A DNA stretch of 64,000 nucleotides, taken from positions 248,001-312,000 of the forward strand of contig OW569363.1 in assembly GCA_937625935.1 (NCBI GenBank), in the 5' to 3' direction. The notes below the pieces were generated by a model. That model was not told the DNA's origin and searched no databases. It worked only from the letters and a program-made list of their open reading frames with translations. This DNA comes from Tetramitus jugosus (taxonomy: Eukaryota > Heterolobosea > Eutetramitea > Acrasida > Vahlkampfiidae). Made by a program: the position numbers and the translations under genes. Below, piece by piece: positions 42,847 to 50,113 of this stretch (position 1 is its first letter; each line of letters begins with the position of its first letter).

Positions 42847-43167
42847 GGCAACAATATGTTATTGGTTGTTGTTGTTGTTGTAAGTCAATTACTTATGACC
42901 TGTCTGTCCCAACAAACGAGCTCGAACTTTTATGTGATGGATTCGGCAGACAGGACCCAACTGAGAAGAAAGGATCAAACACTGCGAAACACCTTTTGAG
43001 ATCAGAAAGGTACAAGATCAAGATCAATTTTGATTCTCCTTTTCTTTTGAAAGAGCCTTCACATAAAATTGATCTCCGCGACATCTGTTCTGGTTCTCTT
43101 TGGGTACTATCGGAGGTTTGTTTGTTTTTAGCAACAACTCTGCTGTGTTTTTCACTCGCAAACAATC
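42847..43167. promoter_or_regulatory. Divergent spacer, secreted protein (-) and RPUSD1-like gene (+)
   Basis: 321 bp. A (TTG)n run at 42862-42880 is the CAA-rich leader of the minus gene. A + strand frame of 132 codons crosses the spacer but has no coding features. Confidence 0.4.
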
Positions 43168-43587
43168 ATGAACAGAAACGACAATATCATGCCTCCCGAT
43201 CGAACAGACAACAACAACAACAATAAGAAGAGGAAGAGAATAATAGCAGCACCACAGGACAGCAATTGTCTTCGATGGAGAAATGGAAAAAAGGTGCACA
43301 AGGGATGTCGCAACGATCACTTTACTCACAATGGATACAAAATACCACTCTTGTACCCAAGTGCTCCTCACATGACTGCTGCTGCTACTACTACTACGAC
43401 TACTACTACAACTATCAATCAACATCAACATCAACAACAACAACAACTATTTGACTATCTTGTAATTGATAAACCATGTGATATTGTATTGAATGTAGAT
43501 GGGAAGCGCAATGTACAAGAACACTCTGAATGGAATGTCATTGACTTGTTGAAGAGAGATTATTCTCATCTATTCTTAAAAGTGCCT

Positions 43588-43618
<31 letters not shown>

Positions 43619-43653
43619 TGTCAGAAGAACAACAAGAACAATCCAAACAATAT

Positions 43654-43684
<31 letters not shown>

Positions 43685-44694
43685 TGTCATTCAAATTGTG
43701 TCATCAGATTGATTTTGAGACAAGTGGCCTATGTATCATTGCCACAACCAGTGAATGTGCTCGTTCACTGTCTCTAGCATTTGCCAACAAACAAGTAGAA
43801 AAGTATTATGTCATGATGGTACATGGTCACATTGATCCCTCTCTCATCACTACTACTAACAATAATAAGAATAATAATAGGAATGAACATGATGAAACAA
43901 CAACAATTCACAACAACAACCATAACAACAACAACAATAATCATACATGGACAATCAACACTTGGATTAAGCAAGCAAAGAATGGAACATTTAGAAGCAA
44001 TGGTAAATTGAAACAATTGACATCACTCCCTTCAAACAATGACCCTAATGACAAGGACAACAATAATGACAACAATAACAATCATCATTGCACTATGAAT
44101 GAGAATGACAATCATCATCACGTGTATGCCGATGCCACTTCATCATTTATTCTGTTGGCTCACTCTTTTTATTCAAACAAGATTATTGATGATGATACTA
44201 GTACTGATACTGCTGGCAGCAATAAGATGAATCATAACAACAAGAATAATGTTGTTGTTGATAATGAGAGAATGCCAGTGTCATTGTTGGGTGCTAGAAT
44301 CTACACTGGCAGGAGACATCAATTGAGATTGCACTGCCGTCACATGAATCATCCCATTGTAGGTGATTTGACCTATATTGACAAACAATCACCGTACAAG
44401 CCAATGAATGCACACCGTACAATGCTCCATTCATACAGTATGACACTTGTGGCTCAATCCGATACATGCAGTGGTACATTGCACAAGGATCAAGTACTGT
44501 CATTCCAGACACCAGACTTTGAAATTTCTCAATACTTGTTATCATCAGAGGATACAATGACTACTGCTACTCCTGCTGCTGCTACTACTGCTACTACGAC
44601 TACTACCAACAGTGATCACAACAATCATCAAACAACAACAACAACAACGCGATGGTTCAATAAAAGTATGAATCCACGGGATTGGAATTTGTGA
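43168..44694 (+). CDS. RluA-family pseudouridine synthase, RPUSD1-like, with homopolymer insertions
   Basis: Isomerises uridine to pseudouridine in RNA. 508 residues, roughly twice the catalytic fold because of inserted Q, N, H, D and T tracts. Fold elements remain in order: YLVIDKPCDIVLNVDG (about 94-109), the catalytic motif HQIDFETSGL with its aspartate (near 181), NKQVEKYYVMMVHGHID (about 210), GARIYTGRRHQLRLHCRHMNHPIVGD (about 374-399). The HQ(L/I)D form in place of HRLD is the one seen in RPUSD1. The insertions fall between these elements. No targeting signal is obvious. Substrate RNA unknown. Confidence 0.85.
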
Positions 44695-44828
44695 CAAACA
44701 ACCGCCCGATACACTCATCGTCATCATACTCATCATATTGGAATTGATTTATTGTTTTGGCTCTTGACCGAATTGTTGTCACAATTCAAGTGGTAGGTAG
44801 TGTGGCAGACAGACTCTGTCTCTCATGC

Positions 44829-45386
44829 TTAGCACCAGTGCAACTTGTCGTGACATACATAACGAGTGACAGCGCTGGCCACCTTGTTAATGTCAGAATA
44901 CTTTTCACATGCCTTCACAATGGTCTTCTTGGCAGCAAATATAGTTGCACCACACACTGCAGCACCTACCAGAGAGGTCACGAGAGGCAAGCATGACTTG
45001 TAACTGATCAAGAAGGATCCACATCCAAATGTTTTTACAATCTTTGTTGCACCTGCTTTGCATGCGTTGCACTTGCTGAATCCAAACAGTTCAGACATTG
45101 GCTGTTGTTCTTCTGTCTTCTTGAATGGGTTCTTCTTGACATTGTATGTGGCATAGTACTTGTCTTCCATGGCAGTCAACTTGAGCAACTCTTGTTCCAG
45201 TTGTTCCTTGTGCTTGGAGATGACTTCAAACTTGTTTTGCAACAATTGTCTGTACTCTCTCAAGTCTTCTTGTTGCAGATTGAAAGCTAAGTGTTGTTGC
45301 TGGGAGGCATATTGGCTGTCAGCAACGATGCATGCTGGAACAAAGAGTACAATGACACACAGAAGAATAAGTGTTTTGATATTCAT
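44829..45386 (-). CDS. Small secreted cysteine-rich protein (185 residues)
   Basis: Not recognised by family. The start is ATG at 45386, giving a signal peptide (MNIKTLILLCVIVLFVPAC, cleavage probably near residue 22). A Q/E/L-rich helix (about 30-75, LREYRQLLQNKFEVISKHKE) follows. The C-terminal domain of about 75 residues has eight cysteines, beginning CNACKAGATKIVK and continuing through SCLPLVTSLVGAAVCG to a final C. Spacing is loosely like compact helical disulfide-bonded domains, including saposin-like ones, but the match is too weak to assign. It lies between RPUSD1 and a second secreted protein gene. Confidence 0.7.
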   Translation of the reverse strand: MNIKTLILLCVIVLFVPACIVADSQYASQQQHLAFNLQQEDLREYRQLLQNKFEVISKHKEQLEQELLKLTAMEDKYYATYNVKKNPFKKTEEQQPMSELFGFSKCNACKAGATKIVKTFGCGSFLISYKSCLPLVTSLVGAAVCGATIFAAKKTIVKACEKYSDINKVASAVTRYVCHDKLHWC

Positions 45387-46239
45387 TTGACTTGATTTTG
45401 GGGTGATAATTGGTTGTTGTTTTGCACGTTGCCATCTGCATGGTGAAATACCAGTGCTGTCAAGCCAAGCATCGTCGCAATTTCCAGATAAGGGGTTTTT
45501 GCCGTAGAATAAGGCGACCGTTCGAAACAGTCCAAACGAAATAGAATGGCCATCCGACCGTTTCAACCTTTGCTTTGTTTGCACGAACAGAAGATTGATA
45601 CGAACAGAAGTATTTGTAAACTGAGAGCCTCAAAAATAATCGAAGAAGGATAAGCATCAGACTCCTCTGATATACTCGAAAAACTAATTATTCTTAAGAC
45701 TAACTTTATAAAACGATTAATAAACCCTCAAGAAAATGTTAAAATAAATATAAATTATTCACAAAGACTCACTTTAATTAAAATACGAAAATTATAAATA
45801 TTATGTTAATGAAAGATGCGTGTTGAGATCTTGGATTCGGGCTTTGGAAAGGTCGTCTTCTTAATAAGAATCATGTACCGATATGGAATTTCTTTGGACC
45901 TCACGACAAGTTTTCTCGGCAATCACAATCGCTTGGCAGCATCTTTCACATTATTCGAGTATTGCCCAGAGCTCCCTGAACTCTAATTGGACTGTTCTCT
46001 TTCTCTCTAGGAACCAAAAAGATTGAACGCGCAAGCAGCATTCAAACATCTCCCGCGTAAAAAGAGGTGGGAGTTGTTTCAATTGTTTCCGGGGGTTGAA
46101 CTCATCTTATGTGTACCAAAAAATAGATTGGGATGATTTGGTTGTCTGGGCCGGTCCGCTTTATAATGATGGATACCGTTATCCTATCAACAATCAGAAT
46201 CAATATCCACCAAAGCGATCGAATACAATCCATATCCAC
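45387..46239. other. 853-bp divergent spacer between two secreted-protein genes, with AT-rich island
   Basis: 45387-45600 is ordinary DNA next to the minus-strand start. 45664-45815 is strikingly AT-rich (runs such as AAAATAAATATAAATTATT). 45816-45986 is a 56-codon + strand frame with no features. The rest leads to the + gene at 46240. No tRNA or repeat is seen. Confidence 0.5.
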
Positions 46240-47835
46240 ATGAAATCATCAACTGTTCTATTGGGTGTTTTATCAGCTGTTTTGTGCCTGTTGGGCTTCA
46301 TTCAATCCCAATCCCTCGAGTGGCTCAATGAAGTAACAAAGGATCCTGGTTTCCAAATTATACGACCATCCTTTATTAGATCAGATGCTCAGGACAACAT
46401 CTATGTTGTAAAATTACAGACTGTGACTTCCCCTGGTGGTACAGCAGCAGTTGCTCAGATACTGAAGTACAACTCAACAGGATCACTTCAATGGACTGCC
46501 AATACTCCTGCCAACTCCATCAATCCAGTTGGATGGTTCGATGTTGCTGATGATGGCTCCAGCTTTATCACTGGCAGTAACTTGTTCATTGCTCCTGGAT
46601 CATTCGCCAATGGCTTTGTACAAAAGTTTGATACGAACGGAGTGCTTCTATGGGAGAAGGATTTTGCAAACTCTGTCATGGGTCGAGCCGTACCCCTGCC
46701 TGGTGGTCTTGTGAGAGTGGAAGTGAGCGGACTCAACAATGGTCCTAAATTTGCCAACACCTACGATGCGAATGGAGTCCTGTTGTCCACTGTGCCATTG
46801 ATCAATGTGATTGTTTCTACTGGTGCGCTAGACCCCGTAGCTGCCAGCAAATCAAACAGCCTGGGCAACTTTTGTGGTGTTCTTCCCTTGTCAGGACCAA
46901 ACTTCTTCTTTGAATTTGTTCAATTGAATGCAACTGGTGGAATCATCTGGAGTCAACCAGTCTCAGGACTCTTCTTTGCCTCGGCAGCTTCACAAATTTT
47001 GATTGATGAGAGTGGAAATTGTATCTTTGTGGGATCGGGCAGTAACATGACAGTGGGTCCATTGAGTTTCCCACCTAATGAACTAAGATCCAACTTCCTC
47101 ACACTCATCAACTCTGCTGGTGTACCTCAATTGCTCAAGGTGTACGATTTCCAGACTGTTGATGGTGTAGCTTGTGGAGCATTGCCAACTTCATTCTCTC
47201 GATGTTGGATTTCTGCCATTGACTTGGATGGAAGACCAGCACTCGCTAAACTCAACGGTGCCTTTGACATTACTGACCTGTTTGTTGGAGAGGGAATTAA
47301 CACTACCCGTTCCTTCAAGATTGTTTTCAATACTCATGGAAAATTGGCTGGCGCTTTCAGTACAGCACAAGCCTCAGGAACATGGTTCGGAGCTCCTATT
47401 GTCGTACCTCCCAACCCAAACGATATATTCACTGGAGCACTATTCGTGTTCCAGCTGAACTTGGCCACAACAAGTTGCAACAGAACTCAATTGTGCACCA
47501 CTGGAGAAAACTGTTGCGCTTTGAGCAATGGTCAAACAGCTTGCTTCTCTCCATCGATTTACAGTTGTTTCACTCAACTTGGAAAATTGTGCCCAACTGG
47601 ATTGTTGCCATGTGGAAACGATTGCTACTCACTTCAAGTGTATTCTTGCACCAATTCCTTGCTATGTCCAGTCGGTACCCTGCGTTGTGGAAGAGCATGC
47701 TACAGTCCTTCCCAATACAGTTGTTTCGATGGAAACACATTGTGCCCTCAAGGAACATTGCTCTGTGGAAACGCTTGCTACCATCCAGACGAATTCAGCT
47801 GTTGCAATGGCAGTCTTTGTCCCATTACTTTTTGA
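46240..47835 (+). CDS. Secreted propeller-like protein with C-terminal cysteine repeats (531 residues)
   Basis: The start is ATG at 46240; upstream the frame is open but starts without ATG. Signal peptide MKSSTVLLGVLSAVLCLLGF. The N-terminal about 400 residues are beta-rich, with units such as GWFDVADDGSSFITGSN and ASQILIDESGNCIFVGSGSN, resembling SBBP/delta-60 propeller repeats. The C-terminal about 115 residues hold tandem cysteine repeats of the form CPxGxLxCGxxCYxxxxYSC: three full units plus a divergent first unit (CTTGENCCALSNGQTACFS) and a truncated last unit. The repeats are likely disulfide-bonded binding modules for a surface or polysaccharide. That role is inference. A poly(A) signal lies near 47880. 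Confidence 0.78.
   Translation: MKSSTVLLGVLSAVLCLLGFIQSQSLEWLNEVTKDPGFQIIRPSFIRSDAQDNIYVVKLQTVTSPGGTAAVAQILKYNSTGSLQWTANTPANSINPVGWFDVADDGSSFITGSNLFIAPGSFANGFVQKFDTNGVLLWEKDFANSVMGRAVPLPGGLVRVEVSGLNNGPKFANTYDANGVLLSTVPLINVIVSTGALDPVAASKSNSLGNFCGVLPLSGPNFFFEFVQLNATGGIIWSQPVSGLFFASAASQILIDESGNCIFVGSGSNMTVGPLSFPPNELRSNFLTLINSAGVPQLLKVYDFQTVDGVACGALPTSFSRCWISAIDLDGRPALAKLNGAFDITDLFVGEGINTTRSFKIVFNTHGKLAGAFSTAQASGTWFGAPIVVPPNPNDIFTGALFVFQLNLATTSCNRTQLCTTGENCCALSNGQTACFSPSIYSCFTQLGKLCPTGLLPCGNDCYSLQVYSCTNSLLCPVGTLRCGRACYSPSQYSCFDGNTLCPQGTLLCGNACYHPDEFSCCNGSLCPITF
47475..47830 (+). repeat. Tandem cysteine-repeat modules within the 531-residue secreted protein
   Basis: Repeating protein pattern CPxG-L-CG--CY----YSC with period of about 26-28 residues. 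Copies are diverged at DNA level but in phase. Confidence 0.7.
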
Positions 47836-47926
47836 GGGGCCGTCATCAGTCTCGGTTTGATTTAAACCAAAAACAATGTAAATAAATGTTTTTTTCTAAG
47901 TTTCTCTTGCTTGAACTTCAAGCAAA

Positions 47927-50074
47927 ATGGTGCATGCACTCTCTCCAAGAACAACAACATACAACAGCAACAAACAAACAAACATGCAACACACACATAA
48001 ACGTAAGAGAACAATCGCATCGTCATCAGGAACCTACAGTGATGTAGTAGACGATTTGACTCATATTCTAGCCAAGAGGAACAAAGCAGCCACCATCATT
48101 CAACAATCTGCCACATCATCATCCTCATCATCATCTCATCATGAGCAACAACAAGAACAAGAACAACAGAAACATGACAAAAAAGTTGCAAACAATCATC
48201 ATCACAGCCATAATGATGAAAAGAAACAAAAGAATACTGATGATTGGATTCAACAACTCAAACAACAACAACAACAACAATACAACAACTTGCATGACAA
48301 GGTTATTGAAATGATTGCGAATCATTATCATCCAGAATCATCATCACTATCATCATCATCTCTATCCTTTGATTCTCAACTGTTTAATCACATCATCTCT
48401 GGACGATCCATTCAATTGCAGGAACAACCAGAACAACCACATTTCCTCTCCATGTCATCATCATCATCATTGACCATGACAATGAATACACTGTTTCTCT
48501 CATTTGCTCATCTCATGTTCAAGCACAATATCCAGTATGAGAGTCATGGTGTCATGTGCCTCATTGTACTGCCCAATGACTCTAGTGTTCTCTACTGGTA
48601 TCAACACTTGATGAATCATTTTATTGCCTACTACAGTAGTCGTAGTAATGAGAGTGAGGATCATAAGGACAATGACATGCTTGGAATGATCATGGCAAAT
48701 CATGGAGATTATCACAACTACACCAATAATAAGAATCATCTAAAGAGTAGAATTATCATGTGCAGTGAATCATCACTCGATCATCTATTATCATCATCAT
48801 CATCATCATCATCCAACGTACAAGAACAACAGAACGACAAGGATAATAAGAATAATACTGTTGTTGAGCAAATCAAATTAAAGGGATCGTTGAAATGTCT
48901 GGTTCACTTGACATCATCACAACAACAAGCAACAATTGTTGCATCCAAGATTTCTCAATTGAATCCATGGAAGAAACAATACATTGCTAATTATGACATG
49001 AAACCAATAGCATCTTCTCTCAATTTTAATCTATCATCCATTGTGTCTTTCCATTGTTCCAATAATGATGAAGATGATGCTGACAGTACTAATGGTGATA
49101 AAGATGGTAGTCGCAACAACGACAATAACCGCAAGTATGAGATGGAAGAACACATTGTGCCATTCAATGATAAACTATTGTCACTGTACTACTTGTTGAA
49201 TGATTGGACAGTGGCAGCAGAGAGCAATCAAGACAAGAAGAAGAAGAAGCAGAAGAAACAGAAACACAAGAGAGTCATTGTTCTATTTGACAATGAATAT
49301 ATGCTCATGTACGTCTACTATGCACTTCAGAGACTGTACAAGTGTTTATTAGGTCAATCATCATCATCATCATATTCATCCGACAACCCAAAGACAAAGC
49401 ACAATACCAAGCACAGAGCTCCCTACCTGTTTGTCAAATCCATTGACTATCATCAACCTCCACTACAGAAGAAGAATAAGAAGAGAACAGCAGGAGGAGG
49501 AGGAGGAGTAGCAGTAGCATCATCTCCCTTTGCATACACAAATGACAATCAATTCAATGATATTCTATCATTTATTCATAGCAAACAATCATCTGTCTTG
49601 TTTGCCACAGCAGGTAGCATTGCTGCACTACCAGTCATTCACAACGCAAGTGACACAATAATGATTCTGTATGATCAACCAGTTGACAATAACAAGTGTT
49701 CGATTATTCCAGTGATTGCACTTTGTGAAACTCAACCATTTGATGATCGATACAATTGCACAAGAAGTGATCATTCTCATTTGACATTAATCATTCAAAA
49801 GCAGATTCAAAAGTCAAAATTGATTCAAAAGTACATGCAACTCTTGGTCAGTCATTTGAACGAGTATGCTCATTTCCAATCGTTTGCTGTGGATCATGCT
49901 CACTTGGCCAGTCGTTCCACTCAATTGAAACCCATCATCGAACAATGGCTGAGATCTCTGTGCATCTCAGAAACAAACTATCCTCTCTATCTGGACGCGC
50001 TTCAGAACAAGGTGAAACAAGTGGTTGATAAGAAGAACAGAGATGCGAAAAAACAAGAATCCCTTTCCTTGTAA
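47927..50074 (+). CDS. Helicase-like protein lacking catalytic motifs (possible pseudo-helicase)
   Basis: 715 residues with long Q, S, N, H and K tracts. Two segments follow the layout of a superfamily 2 helicase. A first region (about 180-340) has SFAHLMFKHN, GVMCLIVLPNDSSVLYWYQHL at the place of motif Ia, and KSRIIMCSESSLDHLL. A second (about 410-640) has NDKLLSLYYLLNDW, KRVIVLFDNEYMLMYVYYALQRL and SSVLFATAGSIAALPVIHNASDTIMILYDQPVD, the last resembling the VLxATDxxxRGxDxxxVxxVIxYDxP region. No Walker A GxGKT, DEAD or HRxGR motif can be found. It is presumably an RNA-associated or nucleolar scaffold, but the homology is my reading of pattern order only. Stops 39 bp from the convergent deaminase gene. 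Confidence 0.5.
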   Translation: MVHALSPRTTTYNSNKQTNMQHTHKRKRTIASSSGTYSDVVDDLTHILAKRNKAATIIQQSATSSSSSSSHHEQQQEQEQQKHDKKVANNHHHSHNDEKKQKNTDDWIQQLKQQQQQQYNNLHDKVIEMIANHYHPESSSLSSSSLSFDSQLFNHIISGRSIQLQEQPEQPHFLSMSSSSSLTMTMNTLFLSFAHLMFKHNIQYESHGVMCLIVLPNDSSVLYWYQHLMNHFIAYYSSRSNESEDHKDNDMLGMIMANHGDYHNYTNNKNHLKSRIIMCSESSLDHLLSSSSSSSSNVQEQQNDKDNKNNTVVEQIKLKGSLKCLVHLTSSQQQATIVASKISQLNPWKKQYIANYDMKPIASSLNFNLSSIVSFHCSNNDEDDADSTNGDKDGSRNNDNNRKYEMEEHIVPFNDKLLSLYYLLNDWTVAAESNQDKKKKKQKKQKHKRVIVLFDNEYMLMYVYYALQRLYKCLLGQSSSSSYSSDNPKTKHNTKHRAPYLFVKSIDYHQPPLQKKNKKRTAGGGGGVAVASSPFAYTNDNQFNDILSFIHSKQSSVLFATAGSIAALPVIHNASDTIMILYDQPVDNNKCSIIPVIALCETQPFDDRYNCTRSDHSHLTLIIQKQIQKSKLIQKYMQLLVSHLNEYAHFQSFAVDHAHLASRSTQLKPIIEQWLRSLCISETNYPLYLDALQNKVKQVVDKKNRDAKKQESLSL

Positions 50075-50113
50075 GTGAGTGGTCAATCATCATTTAATAA
50101 ATCACAATTTGAC

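Noticed and set aside
42828-43226. 132-codon + strand frame over the divergent spacer
   Set aside because: Overlaps the starts of two better genes, contains poly-C and poly-Q shadow sequence, no conserved features.
45816-45986. 56-codon + strand frame with ATG (starting MRVEILDSGF) after the AT-rich island
   Set aside because: Open length is compatible with chance, no signal peptide, motif or splice partner; kept only as part of the spacer description.
46096-46239. N-terminal extension of the 531-residue secreted protein
   Set aside because: Begins with TTG, not ATG, and would bury the signal peptide that begins at 46240.
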